From contig NZ_JAFMZZ010000001.1 in the NCBI RefSeq assembly GCF_017356245.1, positions 93,072 through 157,071 on the forward strand: 64,000 bases of DNA, written 5' to 3'. Source of the stretch: Bordetella petrii. Lineage in GTDB: Bacteria > Pseudomonadota > Gammaproteobacteria > Burkholderiales > Burkholderiaceae_B. Position numbers and translations under genes: made by a program. Positions 16,731-25,621 of the stretch are shown here, piece by piece (position 1 is the stretch's first letter; every line of letters starts with the position of its first letter). The notes under the pieces are model-generated. The model was not told the DNA's origin and made no database searches. It worked only from the letters and a program-made list of their open reading frames with translations.

Positions 16731-17723
16731 ATGACTTTTGCGGCGCTGATGCTGACGCAGCAGGACAAGACCACGCGCGCCGGACTGGCGCGCGTCGAGC
16801 GCGCGCAGTTGCCCGAGGGCGAGGTGACGGTGCGCGTGCAGTATTCCACGCTCAACTACAAGGACGCGCTGGCGATCACCGGCAAGGCGCCGGTGGTGCG
16901 GCAGTTCCCGATGGTGCCGGGCATCGACTTCGCCGGCGTGGTCGACCATTCCGACGATCCCGGCTTCGCGCCAGGCGACGCGGTGCTGCTGAACGGCTGG
17001 GGCCTGGGCGAGACGCGCTGGGGCGGACTGGCAGGCTATGCCCGGGTGCCCGCCAAATGGCTGCAGCACGTGCCGCGGGGCCTGACGCCGCGGCGCTGCA
17101 TGATGCTGGGCACGGCCGGCTACACCGCCATGCTGTGCGTGCGCCGGCTCGAGGCGCTGGGCGTGCGCCCGGACGGCGGACCGGTGCTGGTGACGGGCGC
17201 CAACGGCGGCGTGGGCAGCGCCGCCATCGTGCTGCTGGCGCGGCGCGGCTACGAGGTCGTGGCCAGCACGGGGCGCACCGATGCGCACGAGCGGCTGAAG
17301 GGCCTGGGAGCGCTGCGCATTATCGACCGCGCGCAGCTTTCCGAGCCCGGCAAGCCTTTGCAGAAAGAAGCCTGGGCGGCCGTGGTCGACAGTGTGGGCA
17401 GCCACACCCTGGCCAACGCGTGCGCCGCTATGCGCTATGGCGGCGTGGCCGCCGCCTGCGGCCTGGCTCAGGGGATGGACCTGCCGGCGACGGTTGCGCC
17501 ATTCATCCTGCGCGGCGTGACGCTGGCCGGCGTCGACAGCGTGTATGCGCCCATGGCCCAGCGCCAGGCCGCGTGGGAAGACCTGGCGGCCAGCCTGCCG
17601 GGCGAACAGATCGACGCCATGGCCGAAGAGGTGCCGCTGGATCGCGTCGCCGACTACGCCGCGCCGCTTTTGGCCGGCCAGTTGCCGCACGGCCGGGTGC
17701 TGGTGCGCGTGGATGCATCCTGA
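16731..17723 (+). CDS. AcuI/YhdH-type NADPH quinone oxidoreductase (acrylyl-CoA reductase-like)
   Basis: 330 residues, the usual length of the YhdH/AcuI subgroup of zinc-free medium-chain reductases. YSTLNYKDALAITG (about 36-49), VPGIDFAGVV, and the nucleotide-binding VLVTGANGGVGSAAIVLLARRGY (around 157) followed by STGR are characteristic of the subgroup, which reduces acryloyl-CoA to propionyl-CoA with NADPH. An AAGGAGG site is 6 bases before the ATG. Its stop overlaps the ATG of the thiol dioxygenase gene by one base. Exact substrate remains an inference. Confidence 0.88.
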   Translation: MTFAALMLTQQDKTTRAGLARVERAQLPEGEVTVRVQYSTLNYKDALAITGKAPVVRQFPMVPGIDFAGVVDHSDDPGFAPGDAVLLNGWGLGETRWGGLAGYARVPAKWLQHVPRGLTPRRCMMLGTAGYTAMLCVRRLEALGVRPDGGPVLVTGANGGVGSAAIVLLARRGYEVVASTGRTDAHERLKGLGALRIIDRAQLSEPGKPLQKEAWAAVVDSVGSHTLANACAAMRYGGVAAACGLAQGMDLPATVAPFILRGVTLAGVDSVYAPMAQRQAAWEDLAASLPGEQIDAMAEEVPLDRVADYAAPLLAGQLPHGRVLVRVDAS

Positions 17724-18334
17724 TGTCCGCCCATCCGCAGCGGTTGCGCGACTTCATCGCCCGTGCCACGCGCCTGGCCGACCAGCACGGTTCGGCGGGC
17801 ATGGCCGGCGCGGCGCTGCAGGACGCGTTGGCCGCACTGGTGGCGCGGGACGACTGGCTGCCCGACTGCTGCGCGGTCCCGCATCCCGACCACTATCAGC
17901 AATACCTGCTGCATTGCGATCCGCTGGAGCGTTTCAGCCTGCTGAGCTTTGTGTGGGGGCCGGGCCAGTCCACGCCGGTGCATGACCACACCGTGTGGGG
18001 CTACGTAGGCATGCTGCGGGGCAGCGAGTTCAGCCAGCGCTACCGCGCCGCGCCGCCCGGCTATGCCCCGAACGGCCCGCCGGCGGCCTTGCAGCCCGGG
18101 CAGATCGAGGTGCTGTCGCCGGCCGAAGGCGACATTCATCGGGTATGGAACGCCCACGCCGATGCGGTGTCGATCAGCGTGCATCTGTACGGCGGCAATA
18201 TCGGCGCGGTGGCCCGGCACGTGTACGACCCGGACACGGGGCGGGTCACGCCGTTCGTGTCAGGCTATTCCAGCGCCTGGCTGCCCAATTTGTGGGACCG
18301 TTCGGCCGAAGTCCGCCAGGCGCTGGACCGCTGA
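17723..18334 (+). CDS. 3-mercaptopropionate/cysteine-type thiol dioxygenase
   Basis: 203 residues, a cupin of the bacterial cysteine dioxygenase family. The iron ligands are His87 and His89 (TPVHDHTVWG) and His139 (GDIHRVW); the Ser-His-Tyr relay is Ser152, His154, Tyr156 (SVHLYG). The overall pattern, including DDWLPDCC, YQQYLLHCD, RFSLLSFVWGPGQ and FVSGYSS, is that of the Pseudomonas 3-mercaptopropionate dioxygenase subgroup rather than mammalian cysteine dioxygenase. The product would be a sulfinic acid. It is last in the operon, coupled to an acrylyl-CoA reductase-like gene, which fits metabolism of a C3 thiol or sulfinate acid. Confidence 0.85.
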   Translation: MSAHPQRLRDFIARATRLADQHGSAGMAGAALQDALAALVARDDWLPDCCAVPHPDHYQQYLLHCDPLERFSLLSFVWGPGQSTPVHDHTVWGYVGMLRGSEFSQRYRAAPPGYAPNGPPAALQPGQIEVLSPAEGDIHRVWNAHADAVSISVHLYGGNIGAVARHVYDPDTGRVTPFVSGYSSAWLPNLWDRSAEVRQALDR

Positions 18335-18343
18335 GGCCCGCGC

Positions 18344-19561
18344 CTACGCCAGCCAGTGCGCCACGTCGTAGTACGGCACGGTGTCGCCGTCCTGCACGGG
18401 CACGCCGGCGGGCAGCCGGGCCAGGCCGGTGGCCCAGGGCATGGAACTGATCACCGATGAATCCTGGTTGGGGTAGGGCACCAGTTCCGGCGCCTGGCCG
18501 GGCGGCTGGCGCCATTGCACCCGCACGAATTCCTCGCGGCTGTCCTGGCGGGGGCGATCGGTGCGCAGCGGGGCCGCGCCCACCGGCGGAAACAGCGTGG
18601 CCCGCCCTTGCATGCGCCGCACCAGCGGCGACACCAGCATGGCGTACACCGCATACACCGACACCGGATTGCCCGGCAGGCACACCACCGGCTTGCCGTC
18701 GATGTGCGCCAGCGCCACCGGCTTGCCCGGCTTCATGCGCACCTTCCACAGCGCCAGCTTGCCGCCCAGCGATTCCAGCACCGGCTTGACCAGGTCTTTC
18801 TCGCCCACCGACACGCCGCCGATGCTCAGCAGCAGGTCGCAGTCGGCCAGGATGGTGCGCACCGCCGCGCGCAGGTCGGGTTCATTGTCGCGCGCGTGCA
18901 GCACGTGCACGGCGTGCGCGCCGGTTTTCTGCACCAGGGCCGCCAGCATGGGGCCGTTGCAGTTGTAGATTTGCTGCGCCGCGCGCTCGGCGCCCGGCGG
19001 CACGAGTTCGTCGCCGGTGCTGAGGATGCCGATGCGCAGCCGGTCGACCACCTGCACGTGCGTCAGGCCCTGCGAGGCCAGCAGCGCGATGTGCGCGGCT
19101 TCGAGCAGCGTGCCGGCCGCCAGCAGCGGCTGTCCGGCGGTGGTGTCCATGCCGCGCTTGCGCACGAACTGCCCGGCGGCCGGCGCCTGCAGGATCTGCA
19201 CCCGGCCGTCGGCCTCGCGGGTGTTTTCCTGGATGACGACGGTGTCGGCCCCCGCGGGGATCAGGCTGCCCGTGAACAGGCGCGTGGCCTGGCCCGGCAG
19301 CTGCGGCTGCGGCATGTCGCCCGCATAGCAGCGCTGCTGGATGGGCAGCGCCGCATCGGGCCGGTAATCGGCATGGCGGATCGCGTAGCCGTCCATGGCG
19401 CTGTTGTCGGCGGGCGGCAGGTCGAGCGTGGCGGACATGTCAACGGCCAGCACGCGCCCCACCGCGTCGGCCAGCGTCACCAGCTGCAGGCGGTCGAGGG
19501 GTTTGGCGGCCTGCGCCAGCAGCGCCTGGGCGCGGTCGAAATCGAGCAGTTCGTCTTTCAT
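18344..19561 (-). CDS. moeA: Molybdopterin molybdenumtransferase
   Basis: 405 residues. The N-terminal DLPPADNSAMDGYAIR (around 48-63), IFTGSLIPAGAD-type loop, STGDELVPPG and SIGGVSVGEKDLVK are the standard MoeA signatures, with the C-terminal GNPVSVYAVY segment. It inserts molybdate into MPT-AMP, completing Mo-MPT. Last gene of moaC-moaD-moaE-moaB-moeA, overlapping moaB by 4 bases. It ends 9 bases from the stop of the convergent thiol dioxygenase gene, with no visible terminator between. Confidence 0.95.
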   Translation of the reverse strand: MKDELLDFDRAQALLAQAAKPLDRLQLVTLADAVGRVLAVDMSATLDLPPADNSAMDGYAIRHADYRPDAALPIQQRCYAGDMPQPQLPGQATRLFTGSLIPAGADTVVIQENTREADGRVQILQAPAAGQFVRKRGMDTTAGQPLLAAGTLLEAAHIALLASQGLTHVQVVDRLRIGILSTGDELVPPGAERAAQQIYNCNGPMLAALVQKTGAHAVHVLHARDNEPDLRAAVRTILADCDLLLSIGGVSVGEKDLVKPVLESLGGKLALWKVRMKPGKPVALAHIDGKPVVCLPGNPVSVYAVYAMLVSPLVRRMQGRATLFPPVGAAPLRTDRPRQDSREEFVRVQWRQPPGQAPELVPYPNQDSSVISSMPWATGLARLPAGVPVQDGDTVPYYDVAHWLA

Positions 19562-20079
19562 TCGGTGGGTGCCTTGCGGAACAAGGTGGCGAAATTGCAG
19601 GGTTGGTGCGTGCTGTCGAGCTGCTCGCGCAGGATGTGCGTCCAGGCTGTCCGGCAGGCGTTGTTCGAGCCCGGCAGGCAGAAGACCAGCGTGCCGTTGG
19701 CCATGCCCGCCAGGGCGCGCGACTGGATAGAGGAACTGCCGATCTCGGCGTACGACACCTGGCGGAACAGGGCTTCGAAGCCGGCGATTTCGCGGTCGAA
19801 CAGCGGCAGCACGGCTTCGGGCACGCCATGGCGGTGGCCGAAGCCGGTGCCGCCCGACGTGAGGATCACCTGGATGTCGGGATCGGCGATCCAGTCGCTG
19901 AGCACGCGGCGGATCTGGTACAGGTTGCTTTTGACGATGTCGCGCCGCACGCAGTTGTGGCCCGCCTGGGCCAGGCTTTCGGCCAGCAGGTTGCCCGACG
20001 TGTCGTCGCCCGCGGTGCGCGTGTCGCTGACCGTGAGCACCGCGCAGGCCAGCGGAATCGGGGGCCCCGGCGTTTTCAT
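19558..20079 (-). CDS. moaB: Molybdopterin adenylyltransferase family protein (MoaB/Mog)
   Basis: 173 residues. The family motifs are visible: VLTVSDTRTAGDDTSGN near the N-terminus, ILTSGGTGFGHRHGVPEAV in the middle (about 72-90) and FCLPGSNNACRTAW. It adenylates molybdopterin before metal insertion by MoeA; E. coli MoaB itself is inactive while MogA does the step, so exact role depends on whether another mogA exists. Start ATG overlaps the moaE stop (ATGA); the much longer upstream frame lies in moaE. Confidence 0.93.
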   Translation of the reverse strand: MKTPGPPIPLACAVLTVSDTRTAGDDTSGNLLAESLAQAGHNCVRRDIVKSNLYQIRRVLSDWIADPDIQVILTSGGTGFGHRHGVPEAVLPLFDREIAGFEALFRQVSYAEIGSSSIQSRALAGMANGTLVFCLPGSNNACRTAWTHILREQLDSTHQPCNFATLFRKAPTE

Positions 20080-20555
20080 GCCGGATCCCTGGGCGGGCCG
20101 CCGGCGTCCCATGACTGGGTGCGTTCGTGGTCGGCGTCGCGCTGCTCGACCCAGAAGCTGCGGCCGCCCGACAGGGTTTCGCGCTTCCAGAAGGGCGCGC
20201 GGGTTTTCAGGGCGTCGATCATGTATTCGCAGCCGCGGAAGGCGTCGCCGCGGTGCGCGCTGGCGGCCGCCACGAACACGATTTGCGCGCTGCGCGACAG
20301 CGCGCCCACCCGGTGGGCGATGGCGGTGCCGGCCAGGTTCCAGCGCTGCCGCGCCGTGGCGGCGATGTCGTGCAGTTCGCGCTCGCACATGCCCGGATAG
20401 TGTTCGAGGTACAGGGTTTCGGTGGCCTGCCCGGGCGCGAAATCGCGGACATAGCCGGTGAAGGTGACGATGGCGCCGGCCTCGGCGCCGACCTGTTCGC
20501 GCAGGCGCGCCAGCAGGGCCGCGCTGTCGAAGTCGGCTTCCTGGACGATGATCAT
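20076..20555 (-). CDS. moaE: Molybdopterin synthase catalytic subunit
   Basis: 159 residues. Conserved MoaE elements: GAIVTFTGYVRDF (27-39), LYLEHYPGMCERELHDIA, RVGALSRSAQIVFVAAASAHR and KTRAPFWKRETLSGG with the active-site lysines. With MoaD thiocarboxylate it converts cyclic pyranopterin monophosphate to molybdopterin. It lies 5 bases after moaD and overlaps moaB by 4. Confidence 0.96.
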   Translation of the reverse strand: MIIVQEADFDSAALLARLREQVGAEAGAIVTFTGYVRDFAPGQATETLYLEHYPGMCERELHDIAATARQRWNLAGTAIAHRVGALSRSAQIVFVAAASAHRGDAFRGCEYMIDALKTRAPFWKRETLSGGRSFWVEQRDADHERTQSWDAGGPPRDPA

Positions 20556-20560
20556 GGCGT

Positions 20561-20812
20561 TCAGCCTCCGGTGACCGGCTCGAAAATGGCCACTTCGTCG
20601 CCCGGCCGGATCGGCGCCGACGGCTTGGCATGGGTCTGGTTGATGGCCAGCTTCAGGCGCGCCGCCGGGGCCAGCTGCGGGTAGCGGGCCTGCAGCGCTT
20701 CGAGCAGCTGCGCGCCGGTGGCCGGCTCGGCCAGCGGCCAGGCTTCGCCGCGCGTGCCGACCAGCTCGGCCACGCGCGCGAAGTACAGCAGGTTAATGGT
20801 TGCGCCACTCAC
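20561..20812 (-). CDS. moaD: Molybdopterin synthase sulfur carrier subunit
   Basis: 83 residues from a GTG start. It is a ubiquitin-like fold protein ending in the required Gly-Gly (FEPVTGG), which is thiocarboxylated and donates sulfur to MoaE. The GTG at 20812 is chosen over an ATG at 20854 because AGGAGG lies 8 bases upstream of it and the resulting protein starts at the beta-strand ATINLLYFARV as in other MoaD proteins. The start lies 20 bases inside moaC, so the ribosome site is within moaC coding sequence. Confidence 0.92.
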   Translation of the reverse strand: MSGATINLLYFARVAELVGTRGEAWPLAEPATGAQLLEALQARYPQLAPAARLKLAINQTHAKPSAPIRPGDEVAIFEPVTGG

Positions 20813-21281
20813 CGCTTTTGCCTCCTGCCTTGTATTCAAGGCGTATCTGTTCAATGACGATGCCCTTGTCGGCCGCCTTGCACATGTCGTAGATGGTAAG
20901 CGCGGCCACGCTGGCCGCGGTCATGGCTTCCATTTCGACGCCGGTCTTGTACTGGGTGCGGCAGGTGGCGCGCACTTCGACCGTGTGGGCGGCGTCGTCG
21001 AGCGAGAATTCGATGCCCACGAAGGCCAGCGGCAGGCTGTGGCACAGGGGGATCAGTTCGGCGCAGCGCTTGGCGGCCAGCACCGCCGCCACGCGCGCCG
21101 TGTTCAGGACTTCGCCTTTGCCCTGGCCGGGCTGGGTCAGCAGGCCGTAGGCGTGGGCGTTCATGCGCACGGCGCCGCGCGCGATGGCGATGCGGTCGCT
21201 GGCGGATTTCGCACCGACGTCGACCATGCGGATCTGGCCGGATTCGTCCAGGTGGCTAAGTGCGGGAGAAGGCGAGGACAT
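20793..21281 (-). CDS. moaC: Cyclic pyranopterin monophosphate synthase
   Basis: 162 residues from ATG 21281 (a TTG three codons upstream is less likely). MoaC hallmarks: MVDVGAKSASDRIAIARG, KGEVLNTARVA, the IPLCHSLPLAFVGIEF active-site region, KTGVEMEAMTAASVAALTIYDM and VIEQIRLEYKAGGKSG. Completes the first Mo-cofactor step with MoaA. First gene of the five-gene operon; its promoter must lie in the ~130 bases shared with the divergent gene at 21410. Confidence 0.96.
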   Translation of the reverse strand: MSSPSPALSHLDESGQIRMVDVGAKSASDRIAIARGAVRMNAHAYGLLTQPGQGKGEVLNTARVAAVLAAKRCAELIPLCHSLPLAFVGIEFSLDDAAHTVEVRATCRTQYKTGVEMEAMTAASVAALTIYDMCKAADKGIVIEQIRLEYKAGGKSGEWRNH

Positions 21282-21409
21282 GGTCGGCAAAAGTGTTAAG
21301 TATTGAAAGTACGGGCCGGTTCGGGCCGTTATCGCGGCGCCTGCACCCTATGATAGACGAGCTGTGCCGCAGGCGCGATAATCCCCATGCCCGTACCAGG
21401 AGATCACGC

Positions 21410-24400
21410 ATGGCCTTCAGGATGCCCAGGTTGAAATTTACTCGGCGTTTCGGAAAGATCCTTCTGGCCACGGTGGCTGTCATTCTCATTCTGTTCGGCG
21501 TGGCCGCCTGGCAAGTGCCCAAGGTGCTGCGCAGCGCGCTTACCGACGACGTCGCGGCCCTGCTGGGGCGGCCGGTGCAGGTGGGCGACATCAGCTTCAA
21601 CCCCTTTACGCTCACCGTCCGGGCCCACGATCTTGCCATCGAACAGCCGGGCGGCAGCGCCGCGCTGATTGATATCGGTCAACTGGACGTCAGTGCATCC
21701 TGGATGTCGCTGTTCTGGTTCGCCCCGGTGGTCGACTCGGTGCGGGTGCAGCGCCCGCGCATCGCGCTGGTGCGCGAAGACGTCACGCGCTTCAATTTTT
21801 CCGATATCCAGCAGAAGCTGGCCGACATGGCCGCCGCGCAGCCGCAGCCCGAACAGCCCGACGACGACGGCGGGCTGCCGCGCTTCTCGCTGAACAACCT
21901 GGTGCTGGAAGACGGCGGCATCACCCTGGATGACCGCGTCACCGGCCGCAAGCAGCAGATCGACGAGATCGCGCTGGGGGTGCCGTTCATTTCCACCTTC
22001 GGCTACGCCACCGACATCGACGTGCAGCCGCGCGTGCACATGCGCATCAACGGCAGCCCGTTCGACCTGGACGGCGTGGCGCGGCCCTTCGACGAGGTGC
22101 CGGCCTCGACGCTGAACCTGAAGTTCAGCGGGCTGGAACTGGAAAAGTGGGCCGATGCCTGGCCCGCGCAACTGCCCATCAAGGTCGAGCGCGCCCTGCT
22201 CGATTCCGACCTGCAGATCGTGTTCGAGCAGCCGCGCGACGCCGCGCCCAAGATCCGGGTGGTGGGCGACCTGGGCCTGCGCCAGCTCGACCTGCGCGAA
22301 ACCTCGGGCGAGGCGCTGCTGCAATGGAGCACCCTTAACGTGCGCCGCATCGCGCTCGACCCGATCGCGCGCCAGCTGGCCATCGGGCAGGTCGAACTGT
22401 GGTCGCCCATGGCGCAGACCCGGCGCGATGCCAGCCAGCGCATCAACTGGCTGCATGTCATCGACCGGCTCAAGGCGCTGGGCGGGGGCAAGCCGGCCGA
22501 TCCGAAGGCCGGGGCCAAGGCGGCGGCGCAAGCGGGCCAGCCAAAGGCCCTCGCGGTCAAGGTAGCTGACACGAAGGCAGACGCGGCGAAGCCCGCCGAG
22601 GCCGCGCCCACTGAGGCAAAGCCCGCTGAAACGCAGGCGGCGGAAACGCAGGCGGCGGCCGCCAGCCCCGCCGCCCCGTCAACGGGCGCTCCGGCGACCG
22701 AGGCCGCGCCCGCCGCCGAGCCGGACGGCTGGCGCGTATCGGTCGACGCCATCAACATCAATGACGCCGGGCTGCGCCTGCGCGATGCGCCCACCGGGCT
22801 CGACTACTCCCTGGCCGGCCTGTCCGCCACCGCGGAAAACGTGCAGTTCCCGCAGCCGCCCGGGCAGCCCATCCTGCTGTGGCTCACCATGGACAACCCG
22901 GCCGATGGCGGCTGGATCCGCGCCAAGGGGCCGCTGCGGCTCAGTCCCCTGGCGCTCGACCTGGACCTGCGTGCCGGCCACCTGGCGCTGGCGCCGTTCG
23001 CCGCCGCCGTGCGCAGCCAGGCGCCCGTCCAGCTGCAGGATGGCCTGCTGGGCCTGCAGGCACAGGTCAAGCTGGCCGAGCAGGGCGGCGCCACCCAGGT
23101 GTCGGCCACCGGGGTCAAGGTCGAACTGTCGCAGTTCGCCGCGCGCGATGAATCCGTCAAGCCGGCCGTGGACCTGGCTCTGGCGCAATTGACGCTGACG
23201 GCCGACCGCCTGGCGCTCGACAGCCAGCCTTCGCCTTTTACGCTGCAGGCGTCCGGCATCCAGGGCGACGGCCAGCTGGCTCTGCAAGGCCAGCTGACGC
23301 CGCAGCCGCTGGCGCTGCAAACCAGCGTCGATCTGCAGAATCTCGACCTGGCGTCGCTGGCGCCTTATGTGGCGTCCAGCTTGAATGCCACCGTGCGCGC
23401 CGTGGCGGTCGGCGCGCGCGGCCAGGCGGCGTTTTCGGCCGCCGCCGGCGGCACGCCCATGAAGGCGCGCTGGCAGGGCGCGGTCGACGTCACCGGCCTG
23501 GACCTGGCCGACCGCGTCAACCGCGACGACTTCCTGAAATGGAAGCGCCTGGGCCTGGAGGGCATGCAGGTGTCGGTGGATGGCGACAAATACGCGGCCA
23601 ACCTGGGCGACATCACGCTCGACGATTTCTACGGCCGCATCCTGCTCAGCGCCGAAGGGCGGCTCAACGTCATGGACCTGGTGGCCGAGCCCGGCCAGGC
23701 CGGCGGCTCGATCACGCAAGACACCCAGACCCGCGGCCGGTCGGCGCGCAAGCCCGACACCTCGGGCCAGCTGCCCGATATTTCCGTGGGCAGCGTCAAC
23801 CTGAAAAGCGGCCGCATGACGTTCACCGACCGCTTCGTCAAGCCGAACTATACGGCCGAGCTGTCGCGCATCGAAGGCGGCCTGTCGGCGGTGTCGTCGC
23901 GCAATCCCAAACCCGCCAAGGTCAAGGTCACCGGCCGGGTGTACGGCACGGCGCCGCTGTCCATCAGCGGCACGGTGCAGCCCTTCGCCGAATTCCTGTC
24001 GCTGGACCTGAAAGCCTCGGCCAAGGGCGTCGACCTGCCGCGCTTCACCACGTATTCGGCCAAGTACGTCGGCTACCCCATCAAGCGCGGCAAGCTGTCG
24101 CTCGACCTGGAATACAAGCTGAAAGACCGGGCCCTGCAGGCCAGCAACCACGTGGTGCTGAACCAGCTCACCTTCGGCGACAAGACCGACAGCCCCGACG
24201 CCACCAAGCTGCCGGTGATGCTGGCGGTGGCCCTGCTCAAAGACAGCCGCGGCAACATCGACATCAACCTGCCCATTTCGGGCTCGCTGGACGACCCGCA
24301 GTTCTCGGTGGGCGGCATCATCGTGCGCGTGCTGGTCAATCTGGTCGTAAAGGCCGTGACCTCGCCGTTCTCGCTGCTGGCCTCGGCCTTCGGCGGCGGC

Positions 24401-24961
24401 GAAGAACTGTCGTACATCAACTTCGAGCCTGGCAGCGCCATCCTGGCGGCCGACGCCGACGAGCGCATCGCCACCCTGGCCAAGGCGCTGAACGACCGCC
24501 CCGGCCTGAAGCTGGACATCATCGGCCGCGCCGATCCGGCCACCGACACCGAAGGCCTGCGCCAGGCCTGGGTCGACCTGCAGATACGCAAGGCCAAGGC
24601 CGCCGATACCGGCAGCCGCGGCAAGCATCCCGATCCGGCCAGCGTCAAGGTGTCGGACGCCGAGCGCGCCGAGTATCTGGAAGAGGTCTACGACGACACC
24701 GACATCGAGAACAAGCCGCGCAATTTCATCGGCTTCGCCAAGTCGGTGCCGCCCGACCAGATGGAGGCGATGCTGCGCCAGGCCGCGCCGGTCGACGACG
24801 ACGACCTGCGGCGGCTGGCCGATGCGCGCGCCCAGGCCGTGTACGAGAAACTGCAGGAAAGCGGCCCGGCCGACCGCATCTTCATCGTGGCTTCCAGCCT
24901 GGATGGCGCCGCCGGCGAAGGCGACGCCGCGCCCGCGCGGGTGGATTTCGCCCTGAAGTAA
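21410..24961 (+). CDS. DUF748/AsmA-like inner-membrane-anchored protein with OmpA-like C-terminus
   Basis: 1183 residues. One N-terminal transmembrane helix (about 16-34, ILLATVAVILILFGVAAW), then a long beta-rich region resembling AsmA/DUF748 proteins, which bridge the periplasm and are linked to lipid transport to the outer membrane. Residues ~360-438 are an Ala/Pro/Lys/Glu low-complexity insert that divides the fold. The last ~185 residues start with INFEPGSAILAADADERIATLAK, resembling the opening of an OmpA-type domain, and are charged. AGGAGA precedes the ATG. It is divergent from moaC. Specific cargo unknown. Confidence 0.83.
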   Translation: MAFRMPRLKFTRRFGKILLATVAVILILFGVAAWQVPKVLRSALTDDVAALLGRPVQVGDISFNPFTLTVRAHDLAIEQPGGSAALIDIGQLDVSASWMSLFWFAPVVDSVRVQRPRIALVREDVTRFNFSDIQQKLADMAAAQPQPEQPDDDGGLPRFSLNNLVLEDGGITLDDRVTGRKQQIDEIALGVPFISTFGYATDIDVQPRVHMRINGSPFDLDGVARPFDEVPASTLNLKFSGLELEKWADAWPAQLPIKVERALLDSDLQIVFEQPRDAAPKIRVVGDLGLRQLDLRETSGEALLQWSTLNVRRIALDPIARQLAIGQVELWSPMAQTRRDASQRINWLHVIDRLKALGGGKPADPKAGAKAAAQAGQPKALAVKVADTKADAAKPAEAAPTEAKPAETQAAETQAAAASPAAPSTGAPATEAAPAAEPDGWRVSVDAININDAGLRLRDAPTGLDYSLAGLSATAENVQFPQPPGQPILLWLTMDNPADGGWIRAKGPLRLSPLALDLDLRAGHLALAPFAAAVRSQAPVQLQDGLLGLQAQVKLAEQGGATQVSATGVKVELSQFAARDESVKPAVDLALAQLTLTADRLALDSQPSPFTLQASGIQGDGQLALQGQLTPQPLALQTSVDLQNLDLASLAPYVASSLNATVRAVAVGARGQAAFSAAAGGTPMKARWQGAVDVTGLDLADRVNRDDFLKWKRLGLEGMQVSVDGDKYAANLGDITLDDFYGRILLSAEGRLNVMDLVAEPGQAGGSITQDTQTRGRSARKPDTSGQLPDISVGSVNLKSGRMTFTDRFVKPNYTAELSRIEGGLSAVSSRNPKPAKVKVTGRVYGTAPLSISGTVQPFAEFLSLDLKASAKGVDLPRFTTYSAKYVGYPIKRGKLSLDLEYKLKDRALQASNHVVLNQLTFGDKTDSPDATKLPVMLAVALLKDSRGNIDINLPISGSLDDPQFSVGGIIVRVLVNLVVKAVTSPFSLLASAFGGGEELSYINFEPGSAILAADADERIATLAKALNDRPGLKLDIIGRADPATDTEGLRQAWVDLQIRKAKAADTGSRGKHPDPASVKVSDAERAEYLEEVYDDTDIENKPRNFIGFAKSVPPDQMEAMLRQAAPVDDDDLRRLADARAQAVYEKLQESGPADRIFIVASSLDGAAGEGDAAPARVDFALK

Positions 24962-25009
24962 ACCAGCGGGCCGCCGCGCCGCGCGCCGGCGCGGCGGCGG
25001 CTATCCGGG

Positions 25010-25429
25010 CTATTTGTCTTGCGGCTCGGGCAGGCCGTCGGTGACCTCGGCGATGCCCTGCTTCATCTCGTCGTAGCCGATGTCGCGCTCGTGCTGGAAG
25101 CTGCCCAGCATGCCCGGGCAGCCGTCCACGCCCGACTCGCGCATGTCCAGCATCATTTTCTTGCCTTCGCCGCGGCCCTGTCCGAACAGGGCGTCGAAGC
25201 GGTCGGCCTTGTAGCCGAATTCGGCGGCGTAGCGCCGCAGGTTGGCGCGCGCCGTGGCCTGGTGCCGCGCCAGGTCGGGCGGCGAGGCCCCGCACACTTG
25301 CGCGGCGCCATTGGTGGCGCCGGACGTGACGACAAGCTGGTCGAATTCCGCCTGGTTCTGCGCCTGGGCGGCGGGGGCGCCGGCCAGGCCCATGGCCAGC
25401 GCGAGGGCGGTGGTCAGGAGGTTGCGCAT
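25010..25429 (-). CDS. Small secreted protein of unknown function
   Basis: 139 residues. A Sec signal peptide is clear (NLLTTALALAMGLAGAPAAQAQ, cleavage near residue 23-25). The mature part is about 115 residues, hydrophilic and largely helical in appearance, with two cysteines (Cys46 and Cys104) that could pair, and CGASPPDLARHQATARANLR near its start. An ATG three codons upstream (25438) is an equal alternative start. No family was recognised with confidence. It is convergent with the DUF748 gene and divergent from the peroxiredoxin gene. Confidence 0.75.
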   Translation of the reverse strand: MRNLLTTALALAMGLAGAPAAQAQNQAEFDQLVVTSGATNGAAQVCGASPPDLARHQATARANLRRYAAEFGYKADRFDALFGQGRGEGKKMMLDMRESGVDGCPGMLGSFQHERDIGYDEMKQGIAEVTDGLPEPQDK

Positions 25430-25621
25430 GGGTTCCATTATGGCAAGGCCCGGCGGCGCGGGGCACCCCCGCCCGGTGTAGAGTCGTATCAGTCTGTGCA
25501 TGATTCTTTCCCGCCGGCGGGCCGGCGCGCGGCCGCTCACCCGAACCGCCGGACTGGCACTATGATGGCGGTTTGCCGGGCGATTCCCGCCCGAACCCCT
25601 GCCCGTACCTGGAGAGAACCC

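Noticed and set aside
20812..20854. ATG at 20854 as the moaD start
   Set aside because: No ribosome site and adds residues not seen in MoaD proteins; GTG 20812 has AGGAGG at good spacing.
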